A stretch of 64,000 bases of DNA. It comes from an uncultured Prevotella sp. (lineage in GTDB: Bacteria > Bacteroidota > Bacteroidia > Bacteroidales > Bacteroidaceae). The DNA is taken from the NCBI GenBank assembly GCA_900548585.1, contig URLI01000006.1, positions 1-64,000 of the forward strand. The letters are read 5' to 3'. Below are positions 34,470-43,144 of this stretch, one piece after another. The notes below the pieces were generated by a model. The model was not told the origin of the DNA. It saw only the letters and a program-made list of their open reading frames with translations, and did no database searches. The stretch's first letter is position 1; every line of letters starts with the position of its first letter. Made by a program: the position numbers and the translations under genes.

Positions 34470-35471
34470 CTATCTCCGGCCGCCGAAGTGGCCACCGCCA
34501 CCTCCGCCGCTGCGGCCACCGCCACCGAAAGAGCCTCCGCCGCCCCTTGACGAGCCACGGCTCACACCGCTGTTGAACGAGCCACGGCTGCTGTTGACAG
34601 AATTGTTGTTGCTCTCCCTCCAGTTGTTGTTTCTCGTGTTGTAAGACCCGTTGCGGTCAATCCTCTGATGGCCTGAGTATGTGTTGCGGTTTGTCCTTCC
34701 GTTGATGTTATCTGTTGAAAATGATGACGGACGGCGGCCACTGAACGAGTTTCGTCTGCCACTGAAAGAACCACGCCCGGTCCTTGCGGAAGACATGTCT
34801 GTGCGCCTGCCTGAGAAACCGCCGCGATGTCCCCTGCCGTATGAGCCCGTGCCACGCCCCGCGATGCCTGTGCCGTTGTTGTAATAGTAATATCCGCCAT
34901 ACCACGGATAGTAGCCATATCCATAGCCAGACCAACCACCATAATACCACGGGTCGTACCAGCCGTAATACGGTCTATACCATCCATAATAATACGGATA
35001 GCCATATCCGGAATAGCCGTACCAGTAATCATACCATCCCCATCGCGGCCACAGGTAAGGGTTGTAATAATATGGTGTATAGTAGCCAGAATACCAAGGG
35101 TCAATCCATTGATAGCCGTCGAAACGCTTCATGCGGCGGCTGTATTCGTATTCATTTTCACCGTCACCGTCATACTGTGAGCAAACGCTGTCGCTGTCCT
35201 CGCTCCCGGGATGGAACTCGATTATATCGTTGCCAACAGAATCCACGTCTATCATTTCGTAGTAACTGTTGCCCGGATGTCTGTTGTACTCATCCACATC
35301 TCTGTCCGAACCAGAATTGTAACCGGCATAGCCATTTCTCTCATAAACAGGTTGACGCACGTTCTGCTCACCCGAATTCTTCTTCGGCGTGAAATAGAGA
35401 TCGTCGCTCTGCGCCTGCATGGCTATAGGCAGCAGACCTGCAATGATTGTGATAAAAATATACTTTTTCAT
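34470..35471 (-). CDS. Secreted Tyr/Trp-rich and Arg/Gly/Ser-rich low-complexity protein
   Basis: 333 aa with a signal peptide (MKKYIFITIIAGLLPIAMQA). Residues about 25-118 are acidic and polar. Residues 120-198 hold about 32 Tyr and 11 Trp in short YGY/WYDPWYYGG-like repeats. From about 205 the protein is Arg/Gly/Ser/Asn-rich, with FSGRR repeated and a poly-Gly end (FGGGGRSGGGGGG). No catalytic domain. The composition suits an adhesive, matrix or self-assembling surface protein; function is inference. Likely co-transcribed with the FadL-type gene. Confidence 0.8.
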   Translation of the reverse strand: MKKYIFITIIAGLLPIAMQAQSDDLYFTPKKNSGEQNVRQPVYERNGYAGYNSGSDRDVDEYNRHPGNSYYEMIDVDSVGNDIIEFHPGSEDSDSVCSQYDGDGENEYEYSRRMKRFDGYQWIDPWYSGYYTPYYYNPYLWPRWGWYDYWYGYSGYGYPYYYGWYRPYYGWYDPWYYGGWSGYGYGYYPWYGGYYYYNNGTGIAGRGTGSYGRGHRGGFSGRRTDMSSARTGRGSFSGRRNSFSGRRPSSFSTDNINGRTNRNTYSGHQRIDRNGSYNTRNNNWRESNNNSVNSSRGSFNSGVSRGSSRGGGGSFGGGGRSGGGGGGHFGGRR

Positions 35472-35556
35472 ATCCAGTTCTATTATGTTTTGTCTGTATT
35501 ATGTAAGTTACAATAACGTTACATTTGCAAAAATATAATGATTTACGATGCAAATA

Positions 35557-35593
35557 TAGGGAAAAACCCTAAACGATGATAGGTTTTTCCCTA
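35557..35593. promoter_or_regulatory. Dyad-symmetric element between divergent promoters
   Basis: TAGGGAAAAACCCTA (35557-35571) and TAGGTTTTTCCCTA (35580-35593) pair with one bulge across an 8-nt loop. The left arm touches a minus-strand -7 box (TATATTTG, complement of 35551-35558); the right arm sits just upstream of the prmA -7 box at 35601. It is upstream of both predicted transcripts, so it is better explained as an operator than as a terminator. Confidence 0.5.
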
Positions 35594-35600
35594 TTTTTTG

Positions 35601-35608
35601 TAAATTTG
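35601..35608 (+). promoter_or_regulatory. -7 promoter box of prmA
   Basis: TAAATTTG fits TAnnTTTG and lies 41 nt before the prmA start at 35650. No clear TTTG at -33, where the dyad element sits instead. Confidence 0.6.
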
Positions 35609-35649
35609 CAGACGTAATTTAACGTTTGACAATAAAAAAACAATTTAAT

Positions 35650-36528
35650 ATGAAATACACGGAGGTGGTTTTTGAATTTTATGATGAGGACGGGGCGGGC
35701 GTTGACGATTCCCACCTGCTTCACACGGCACGCGACATAACGGCATCGCTTGCCGGGTCTGTCGGATTCGAGAGTTTCATAGAGACAGACAATGGAATCA
35801 AGGGCTACATACCAGAAACTATGTTCCATAAAAACGCACTCGACGAAAGTCTTGAAAATTTCCACGTTGGGAACATTACGACAAAGTACTCATACCGCGA
35901 GATGGAAGACAAGAACTGGAATGAGGAATGGGAGAACGTAGGATTTGAGCCTATTAACGTGGATGGCAAATGTGTAATACACGACACCTCGCACACACCG
36001 GACATTCCTATTGGCGTGATTGACATTGTGATTGACGCGCGGCAGGCTTTCGGCACAGGAAACCATGAGACAACAAGAATGATTGTAAGCAAAATCCTCG
36101 GAATGGAAATGCGTGGGAAACACCTTCTCGACTGTGGTTGCGGAACGGGTATCCTGTCGATAGTCGCAGCAAAGTCTGGAGCAGAACGGGTGACGGCATA
36201 CGACATAGACGAATGGAGCGTTGAAAACACCATTCACAATGCCGAACTTAACGGCGCAGGCGAAAAGATAGAAACTTTTCTTGGCGATGCCAACGTGCTG
36301 ACGCATGTTTCAGGTGTTTTCGACATAATAACCGCAAACATCAACCGCAACACACTGATTGGCGACATGCCAAAATTCAAGGAGGTTCTGGCATCTGGTG
36401 GCACGATGATACTCAGTGGGTTCTATGAGGACGACATTGAAATGATAACCAACGAGGCTGTAACGCTCGGACTTGTTTGCGAAGGGAAAAAAGTTGAGAA
36501 CGGGTGGGCGATGATTGTGCTCAAGTAG
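35650..36528 (+). CDS. prmA: Ribosomal protein L11 methyltransferase
   Basis: 292 aa. An N-terminal substrate-recognition domain (about 1-120) precedes a SAM-binding Rossmann fold with AFGTGNHETTR and LDCGCGTGILSIVAAKSGA, both diagnostic of PrmA; ANINRNTL is the NPP-like equivalent. It trimethylates L11 lysines and the N-terminus in other bacteria. The start at 35650 follows the -7 box and removes an implausible eight-residue extension. It converges with the GH25 gene, 9 nt apart. Confidence 0.95.
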   Translation: MKYTEVVFEFYDEDGAGVDDSHLLHTARDITASLAGSVGFESFIETDNGIKGYIPETMFHKNALDESLENFHVGNITTKYSYREMEDKNWNEEWENVGFEPINVDGKCVIHDTSHTPDIPIGVIDIVIDARQAFGTGNHETTRMIVSKILGMEMRGKHLLDCGCGTGILSIVAAKSGAERVTAYDIDEWSVENTIHNAELNGAGEKIETFLGDANVLTHVSGVFDIITANINRNTLIGDMPKFKEVLASGGTMILSGFYEDDIEMITNEAVTLGLVCEGKKVENGWAMIVLK

Positions 36529-36537
36529 CCCTTGCAT

Positions 36538-37338
36538 TCAGTCTATGGTAAGTTGCTGCAGGTCATAGTAACTGCCGTTGTAAATGTCCAGGTCAACATT
36601 GCCGCTGATGCCAGGCAGCCTGCCGGCATCGGTGTGCTGCCAGAATTTCCATGGGCCACCATACTCCACATTGTCAACATAATAGTGTGCTATCCAGTAC
36701 GGATAGTCATCGAACACGGAGGCATCAAGATATTTGGTCTTGAACTTGTAGTAGGTATATATTATCGGTTTCACGTGGTAATGATCCTCGACTATATGAA
36801 GCCATGTCAGCACGTCCTGCTGGAAATCCTCCACAGAAACGTTCTTGGGCTTGTGTTCCACATCAAGTACAGGCGGCAAGTCGCCCTCCAGGAGTTTGAC
36901 GTTATTTAGGAAAAACTGTGCCTGCTCGCGTGGACTTGAATTATTGCTCCAGAAGTGATAAACCCCACGGATGAAACCGTGTTCCCGCGCATTGTAGAAA
37001 TTTGCACTGAAATTTTTATCAACACGCGAGGAACCCTCTGTGGCTTTCATAATGACGAACCTCACCGGATAACCCTGTATCGTGGCATCCTGCAGTTCCC
37101 TCCAGTCTATGTGTCCCTGATAGTGGCTTATGTCTATTCCGTGTATCTCGTAGCCTTCAGGGTAATCTGTCTCACCGTATATTGCCCTCCAGCGGAAACT
37201 GTATGGACTTATGAAGAAATAATAGAAAGCGGCAATGTATGCCACGACGACAACAAAACCACCGAGCCACCGCACCCATGCGGGCAGTCGCATGAATACA
37301 GATTTCCTCTTTCTGTGGTATCGCCTTTTCCTTGTCAT
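36538..37338 (-). CDS. Membrane-anchored GH25 muramidase
   Basis: 266 aa. A basic N-terminus (MTRKRRYHRKRK) and one transmembrane helix (about 25-45) anchor it. The GH25 barrel has HGIDISHYQGHIDW, FVIMKATEG, LPPVLDVEH with the catalytic Asp/Glu pair, and PYWIAHYY. It hydrolyses the MurNAc-GlcNAc bond. There is no cleavable signal, so the enzyme probably remains bound to the inner membrane facing the periplasm. Confidence 0.93.
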   Translation of the reverse strand: MTRKRRYHRKRKSVFMRLPAWVRWLGGFVVVVAYIAAFYYFFISPYSFRWRAIYGETDYPEGYEIHGIDISHYQGHIDWRELQDATIQGYPVRFVIMKATEGSSRVDKNFSANFYNAREHGFIRGVYHFWSNNSSPREQAQFFLNNVKLLEGDLPPVLDVEHKPKNVSVEDFQQDVLTWLHIVEDHYHVKPIIYTYYKFKTKYLDASVFDDYPYWIAHYYVDNVEYGGPWKFWQHTDAGRLPGISGNVDLDIYNGSYYDLQQLTID

Positions 37339-37398
37339 TATGCCCGTCAGTGATGCAGTATGTGATTGGAAGACTTGCCCAGCCACATACTGCAAGAA

Positions 37399-39039
37399 TC
37401 ATTTCTTCCCTTGTTCGAGCAATAACGTCATCGTTGGTCTGTCGCACACTTCCTTGGGCCCCCAGAACTGTATCGGTCCCGGATAGACGAAACATGTGTT
37501 CATGGCCCATTCGCCTCTCTGCTCGGCGAAAGCTTTGTACGGTTCTCCATCGAGATCAACGAGAGCCTTGCGAATCACCGGCCTCATCTTGCCGTTGCGC
37601 CGCTCCATGTTCATCATCATTGTGATGGGCACTCCACCGGCACTCCATTCCTCCGCCGGGGCGGTGGTGTTCTTCACCACTGCCATGTATCCGGTCTTTC
37701 CGTTGGCAATTAGTTGTGCCGCGCTTGCCCCGAGTGCATAGCAATAGTCTGCATCGAAGTTGGAAGGTGCGGCGCACCGTCCTTCGTAGCCGAAGAAATG
37801 ATGCAGCGCTGCGAATTTGCCGTTGAACATTCCTGTCTTGCGCCACCGTTCAAGTTTCGTTGCAACCATCGACGAGAGCAGTTTCTCAGTCTCTATCAGA
37901 CTGACCATCACGTTACCGTGTGGGTCGCGGTCGAGTGCCAGTTGATGTGCCACGCTCGTCGGAAGCGAGTTAAACACAGCGAGGTTCTCATCCGACAGTT
38001 GTTGTTTCACGAAGTCTATCTGCTCAACGCGGCATATGAAGTTTGCCCCAGGCATCGAGAGTATGTCGTTCAGTTCGGCAATTAGTTTCTTTATCGCCGG
38101 GATGAATTCTATAAGCCCCTCCGGTATTATCACCGTGCCGAAGTTGTCACCTTTCTCTGCTCTTCTCGCCACAGAGTTCGCTATGTATGTCACGACATCA
38201 TCGAGTGTGAGATCCTTCGCCTCCACCTCTTCCGATATAAGGCATATGTTGGGCTGCGTCTGCAGTGCGCACTCGAGTGCAATGTGCGAGGCCGACCGCC
38301 CCATCACTTTTATGAAGTGCCAGTATTTCCGTGCCGAGTTGCAGTCTCGTTCAATGTTCCCGATGAGTTCCGAATATGTCTTGCACGCCGTGTCAAAACC
38401 GAAAGACGTTTCAATCTGTTCGTTCTTCAAGTCGCCATCGATTGTTTTCGGACAGCCAATGACCTGAATACCGTAATTCCTTGCTGCATAATACTCTGCA
38501 AGGATACATGCGTTTGTGTTCGAGTCATCCCCGCCAATTATTACAATCGCCTTTATATCGAGTTCGCGTAATATCTCGAGCCCCTTCTCAAACTGCTCCT
38601 CCTTGTCCAGTTTAGTACGTCCGGAGCCAATCATGTCAAAGCCACCGGTGTTTCGGTATTCATTGGCAAATTCTTCTGTGATTTCGATATATTTATGTTC
38701 CAGAAATCCGTCAGGGCCAAGTATGAAGCCATACAGCCTGTTCTCGGGGTTTAGTTTCTTGATGGTTTCGAGAAGTCCTATTATGACATTGTGACCGCCT
38801 GGAGCCTGACCTCCGGAGAGCATAACTCCCACATTCATCCTTTCAACCTCTTCACTGTCGCACTCTTCAAACTCTATGATTGGCATTCCGTATGTGTTAG
38901 GGAAAAGAGTCCTTATTTCTTTCTGATTGTCAACACTTTGAGTTGGTTTTCCCTCCTTAATCCTTACAGCTCCGTGGAGAACATTTGGCACTTTTGGCAA
39001 ATAAGCAGCACGCGCCTGCTGTAGAACATTCTTTTTCAT
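37399..39039 (-). CDS. pfp: Diphosphate--fructose-6-phosphate 1-phosphotransferase
   Basis: 546 aa, the long plant-beta-like class. Motifs are GGQAPGGHN (76-84), GGDDSNT (169-175) and PKTIDGD (197-203). The Asp in GGDD and the Lys of PKTIDGD mark use of pyrophosphate instead of ATP. It catalyses reversible interconversion of fructose-6-phosphate and fructose-1,6-bisphosphate in glycolysis/gluconeogenesis. Single-gene unit, divergent from the small gene at 39263. Confidence 0.96.
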   Translation of the reverse strand: MKKNVLQQARAAYLPKVPNVLHGAVRIKEGKPTQSVDNQKEIRTLFPNTYGMPIIEFEECDSEEVERMNVGVMLSGGQAPGGHNVIIGLLETIKKLNPENRLYGFILGPDGFLEHKYIEITEEFANEYRNTGGFDMIGSGRTKLDKEEQFEKGLEILRELDIKAIVIIGGDDSNTNACILAEYYAARNYGIQVIGCPKTIDGDLKNEQIETSFGFDTACKTYSELIGNIERDCNSARKYWHFIKVMGRSASHIALECALQTQPNICLISEEVEAKDLTLDDVVTYIANSVARRAEKGDNFGTVIIPEGLIEFIPAIKKLIAELNDILSMPGANFICRVEQIDFVKQQLSDENLAVFNSLPTSVAHQLALDRDPHGNVMVSLIETEKLLSSMVATKLERWRKTGMFNGKFAALHHFFGYEGRCAAPSNFDADYCYALGASAAQLIANGKTGYMAVVKNTTAPAEEWSAGGVPITMMMNMERRNGKMRPVIRKALVDLDGEPYKAFAEQRGEWAMNTCFVYPGPIQFWGPKEVCDRPTMTLLLEQGKK

Positions 39040-39178
39040 CTTAACAAGAAATTAATAAATTAATGTCTATCCTTTTACCTATAATCTAAATACGAATGCA
39101 AAAATAATGTTTTTTTTGACAACGAGAAAGAAAAAACATCTAAAAAAAACTTATTTCGTTTTTTTTCTTGATAAAACG

Positions 39179-39209
39179 CTTGCACATTTTGAAATAATAA
39201 CTACATTTG
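39179..39209 (+). promoter_or_regulatory. Promoter of the 90-aa gene and downstream operon
   Basis: -33 CTTG (39179-39182), 19-nt spacer, -7 TACATTTG (39202-39209). Leader of about 47 nt to the ATG at 39263. Confidence 0.65.
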
Positions 39210-39262
39210 CAATAACGATATAACAGTAGGAACAAATTTAACATAGAAAGGAGCATTGGTTT

Positions 39263-39535
39263 ATGACAAACAAAAGAGAATTGAAAAAGATGATTAACGA
39301 TATCTGCAATGACTTGTTTGCAGAGTGCATCGCTTATTCATTATACAATGGCAAGGCCGACAACGAGAACGTAAACTCTATTCTCAAGTCAATAATAAGA
39401 ATTAACAGCGACTTCGTAAAAAGGATTTCACACCTGGAACCTGGAATGGAGGCAAAGACGTACTACAACAAGTTACGCAGTGACTTCGACAAGAGCATCA
39501 ACGAGGTCATTGACAATATATGCAACTTAGGATAA
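39263..39535 (+). CDS. Small helical protein, 90 aa
   Basis: Predicted almost wholly helical, cytosolic, with an N-terminal MTNKRELKKMINDICNDLFAECIAYSLYN and a C-terminal LRSDFDKSINEVIDNICNLG. Spaced hydrophobics suggest a small helical bundle. From memory similar proteins are widespread in Bacteroidales but without a function. It is 15 nt upstream of the acyltransferase gene and has its own promoter, so it probably leads the unit. Confidence 0.8.
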   Translation: MTNKRELKKMINDICNDLFAECIAYSLYNGKADNENVNSILKSIIRINSDFVKRISHLEPGMEAKTYYNKLRSDFDKSINEVIDNICNLG

Positions 39536-39550
39536 AGGTAAGAATTAAGA

Positions 39551-40108
39551 ATGATAGAGAAACTCTGCAGATGGATATTATACAGACGTATGGGATGGAA
39601 AAAGGATGTTTCCGAAATCCATCCAGACAAATACATAATATGCCTTGCGCCGCATACCAGCAACTGGGACTTCCTGATAGGCCAGCTATACATGAGAGCC
39701 GAGGGGATGAAAATCAATTTCATGATGAAAAAAGAGTGGTTTGCCGGGCCACTCGGCACGTTCTTAAAGAATATAGGAGGCATCCCGGTTTGGCGGAACA
39801 AGAAGTCAAGCCTGACTGACAATCTCGCGGAGACGGCCCGGAACGAGAAAACATTCAGCCTATGCATAACACCGGAGGGAACACGCTCGAGGAATCCAGA
39901 ATGGAAAAAGGGCTTCTACTTCATTGCAAAGAAAGCTGGGATACCGATACTGCTATATGCCGTTGACTATCAAAAGAAACTGATCAGATGCACGAAAACA
40001 ATCGTGCCGGACGGCGATGTAGAGGCACAGATGCGCGAGATAAAACTTTACTATAAGGACATAAAGGGTAAGCGGCCGGAACTTTTCAGCATAGGAGCGG
40101 TGTCATGA
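39551..40108 (+). CDS. PlsC-like 1-acylglycerol-3-phosphate acyltransferase family protein
   Basis: 185 aa, shorter than PlsC. The catalytic HX4D motif is PHTSNWD (about residues 36-42); GGIPVWRNKKS and TPEGTRSRNPEWKKGFYFIA are the other acyltransferase blocks. It lacks an obvious N-terminal membrane anchor. Substrates in this family include lysophosphatidate and lipid-A-like acceptors. The last 4 bp overlap the start of the amidase lipoprotein gene, so translation is coupled. Confidence 0.88.
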   Translation: MIEKLCRWILYRRMGWKKDVSEIHPDKYIICLAPHTSNWDFLIGQLYMRAEGMKINFMMKKEWFAGPLGTFLKNIGGIPVWRNKKSSLTDNLAETARNEKTFSLCITPEGTRSRNPEWKKGFYFIAKKAGIPILLYAVDYQKKLIRCTKTIVPDGDVEAQMREIKLYYKDIKGKRPELFSIGAVS

Positions 40109-42789
40109 AGAAGAATTTGCTATATGTTGTCATTGCAACAGCATTGCTCGCAGGCTGCGGCTCTCACAGAAGGGCTGTCAACTATCCTACGGACGTGGAT
40201 ATGGTTCACGGCATACCGTCAGATGCAGAGCCCACGACTGGTGCGTCAAAACGCGAATATGTGAACAGAAAATCCAACTGGGGAGTGGAATACAATGGCG
40301 AGCAATGGGTGAGGAACATGTCAAAGCCAATCCACATAACCGAAGGACTTGCCAACCGGCATTTGTCAGTTACACCAAGCCACGGCAGATACTACGACAT
40401 GGGAAAGGGCAGGTGGAAGTGGCAACGCCCAGAATTGTTCTGCACCACAGAGGACTTGTTCACACAGACAATAGTAGTCCCGTACCTTATACCGATGCTC
40501 GAGAACGCAGGGGCAACGGTGTTCACATCAAGGGAGCGTGACTGGCAGCGCAATGAGGCCATAGTTGACAATGATGACCATACCCGGCAACCTTACTACA
40601 CCGAGACAAACGACAACCACCCGTGGCATGACGCAGGTGTAACTGGTTTCGCATCACGGAGCGGGGATTACATCAACGGTGAGAACCCGTTCGCGGGAGG
40701 CACTGTGAGAATGGCGCGAACGTCAAACAGAAGAAACCAAAGTCTCATAACCTACAAACCAGACTTCCCCGAAGAGGGAAGGTATGCAGTGTATGTGAGT
40801 TACGCCACAATGCCCAAAAGCGTTGACGATGCCGAGTATATAGTATATCACAAGGGGAAAAAGACCGTATTCCATGTAAACCAGAAAATGGGTGGCGGCA
40901 CTTGGGTGTATCTCGGCACATTCGGCTTCGAGCAGGGATGCTCGCCACGCAACTGCGTGGTTGTCACCAACGTCAGCGACAGAAACGGCGTTGTGACCTC
41001 CGATGCCATCCGATTCGGGGGCGGAATGGGCAACATTAGGCGCGGCGGCATGACAAGCGGACTGCCACGATGCCTCGAAGGCGCAAGATACAATGCGCAG
41101 TGGTCAGGAGCACCGGAAAGCGTTTACAACGCGAAGGAAGGGCAAAACGATTATGCCGACGACATAAACACGCGCTCGCGGATGACGAACTGGATAGCCG
41201 GCGGCTCATGCTATGTGCCATACATGCCGGGGCTGCGCGTGCCGCTCGAGCTCTCGCTCGCCGTACACAGCGACGCGGGCTTCCACAGCGACTGCTCGTC
41301 CGTGTTCGGCACACTGACAATCTGCACAACAGATTTCCACAACGGACTGCTCAACTCGGGAATATCAAGGAATTACTCTAAGGACTTCGCCACATCGCTT
41401 CTACATGATTCGAAACGAGACCTGAGCCACGCATTCGGCTCATGGACAGCACGCAAGCTCTACGACCGCAACTATTCGGAGAGCCGGCTGCCGGAAGTGC
41501 CGTCAGCGATACTCGAAACGTTGTCGCACCAGAGTTTCCCCGACATGAAATACGGGCAAGACCCGAATTTCAGATTTACATTCGCACGCTCCATATACAA
41601 GACTATCCTGAGATTTGTAACTGGTATGCACGACAGACCTTACACCGTTCAGCCACTGCCCCCAGATGCCTTCAGCATACAATTCGTAGGCACAAACCGC
41701 ATCAGGCTGCGATGGAGACCGGTGAACGATGCGCAGGAACCATCGGCAAGACCAACCTCATACATCCTTTACACATCTGTTTCCGGAGGCGAGTTCGACA
41801 ACGGGCAGCCCGTCAGCGGCACATCATGCCAGATAGAACTGCAACCCGGCATCCTTTACAGTTTCCGCGTCACGGCGGTCAACAAGGGCGGCGAGAGTTT
41901 CCCAACCGAACAACTGTCCGTTGGCTGCCATGAAGGAGCGACACGGACAGTGATGGTGGTTAACGGATTCCACAGGCTTTCATCGCCGGCAATACACGAA
42001 ACGGAGAGCGAGCAGGGCTTCGACATGGCTGCCGACCCCGGCATAACATACGGCCCGACGGCTGGCTGGTGCGGTGAACAGACAGCCTTCGACAAGAGCA
42101 GCATAGGCATCATAAGTTCCACGGGATTAGGGTTCAGCGGAAACGAACTGCAAGGCAAATTCATAGCCGGCAACGACTTCAACTACGCCACCACCCACGC
42201 TGAGGCAATTTTGTCGGCAGGGAAATACAACGTGGCAAGTTGCTCGGCAAAGGCTGTGGAGAACGGAGACGTGAATATCGACAATTACTACTGCATAGAC
42301 CTGCTGCTCGGACTTGAGAAAGACGACGGACACTCGCTCGTGCGGTATAAGTCGTTCAGCAGCAAGATGCAACGGCTGCTGACAGAATACACACGCAGCG
42401 GCGGGCGGCTGCTCGTGAGCGGGTCATACATTGGATCTGACATGGCAACAGATGCCGAGAAGGATTTCCTTGGCAGCGTTCTGAAGGTAAGCAACAACGG
42501 CGAGACACCGCCACGGCATTACACCGCCGTGACCGGCATGGGCATGTCATTCGACATCCACCGCACGCTGAACGAAGACCACTATGCCGCCACGTCGCCG
42601 GATGTGCTGCACCCGGTAGGCTCTGCCTTCTGCGCTTTGCTTTACGGAAACGGGCGTGCTGCCGGCGTGGCATACGACGGGCGCGACTACAAGTCGTTCG
42701 TCATGGGCTTCCCGTTCGAGTGCATAACATCACACTCAAAGCGAAACGCCGTTATGCGCGGCATACTGTCTTTCCTTATGAAGGATTAG
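40105..42789 (+). CDS. Amidase_3-like lipoprotein with golvesin-type insertion and FN3 domain
   Basis: 894 aa, lipoprotein signal (ATALLAGC, Cys18). An N-acetylmuramoyl-L-alanine amidase-like fold is split: the early part includes YLIPMLENAGATVFTSRERD; AVHSDAGFHSDCS near 390 and AILETLSHQSF near 470 give the His and Glu ligands. A golvesin C-terminal-like beta domain (about 205-320; YAVYVSYATMPKSVDDAEY) is inserted. An FN3 domain (about 535-635) and a large alpha/beta C-terminal domain follow. It likely cleaves or binds peptidoglycan or another glycan. Database names such as xanthan lyase for relatives should not be taken as activity. Confidence 0.85.
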   Translation: MKKNLLYVVIATALLAGCGSHRRAVNYPTDVDMVHGIPSDAEPTTGASKREYVNRKSNWGVEYNGEQWVRNMSKPIHITEGLANRHLSVTPSHGRYYDMGKGRWKWQRPELFCTTEDLFTQTIVVPYLIPMLENAGATVFTSRERDWQRNEAIVDNDDHTRQPYYTETNDNHPWHDAGVTGFASRSGDYINGENPFAGGTVRMARTSNRRNQSLITYKPDFPEEGRYAVYVSYATMPKSVDDAEYIVYHKGKKTVFHVNQKMGGGTWVYLGTFGFEQGCSPRNCVVVTNVSDRNGVVTSDAIRFGGGMGNIRRGGMTSGLPRCLEGARYNAQWSGAPESVYNAKEGQNDYADDINTRSRMTNWIAGGSCYVPYMPGLRVPLELSLAVHSDAGFHSDCSSVFGTLTICTTDFHNGLLNSGISRNYSKDFATSLLHDSKRDLSHAFGSWTARKLYDRNYSESRLPEVPSAILETLSHQSFPDMKYGQDPNFRFTFARSIYKTILRFVTGMHDRPYTVQPLPPDAFSIQFVGTNRIRLRWRPVNDAQEPSARPTSYILYTSVSGGEFDNGQPVSGTSCQIELQPGILYSFRVTAVNKGGESFPTEQLSVGCHEGATRTVMVVNGFHRLSSPAIHETESEQGFDMAADPGITYGPTAGWCGEQTAFDKSSIGIISSTGLGFSGNELQGKFIAGNDFNYATTHAEAILSAGKYNVASCSAKAVENGDVNIDNYYCIDLLLGLEKDDGHSLVRYKSFSSKMQRLLTEYTRSGGRLLVSGSYIGSDMATDAEKDFLGSVLKVSNNGETPPRHYTAVTGMGMSFDIHRTLNEDHYAATSPDVLHPVGSAFCALLYGNGRAAGVAYDGRDYKSFVMGFPFECITSHSKRNAVMRGILSFLMKD

Positions 42790-42833
42790 AAACAGTCTTC
42801 GTTAAAGATAATAAACAAACAAAGATAGCGACA

Positions 42834-43139
42834 ATGAAAATAAAGGCAAACGCTTCCGGGACAAGAAGCATCGAGGTGACGGACGAACACCTGCATACAA
42901 TCGAAAAATACACGCTGCTCAAGAACCTCGTTGACAGCAACGGCATTGTGGATGAAACAGTCCTCGACAAACTGAAACTTAACGTGCGGTCAATACTCGG
43001 GTCACAGCAAACGGCAGACAAAAGTCTGCTCGACCTTTGCCTTGACGTAATCTACAACCCGTACATGAAGGCTTTCGGACTGAGAAACCTCGTGCTGCTT
43101 TACATAGAGCAGATAAAGGAAAGGGAGGAAGAGCAATAA
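42834..43139 (+). CDS. Small conserved-looking cytosolic protein, 101 aa
   Basis: Start MKIKANASGTRSIEVTDEH at 42834 avoids an extension into the amidase gene. Short beta start, then helices (EKYTLLKNLVDSNGIVD...RNLVLLYIEQIKEREEEQ). No named domain. It lies 5 nt before the YgiQ gene, so they are translated from the same mRNA. Confidence 0.72.
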   Translation: MKIKANASGTRSIEVTDEHLHTIEKYTLLKNLVDSNGIVDETVLDKLKLNVRSILGSQQTADKSLLDLCLDVIYNPYMKAFGLRNLVLLYIEQIKEREEEQ

Positions 43140-43144
43140 CAGAA

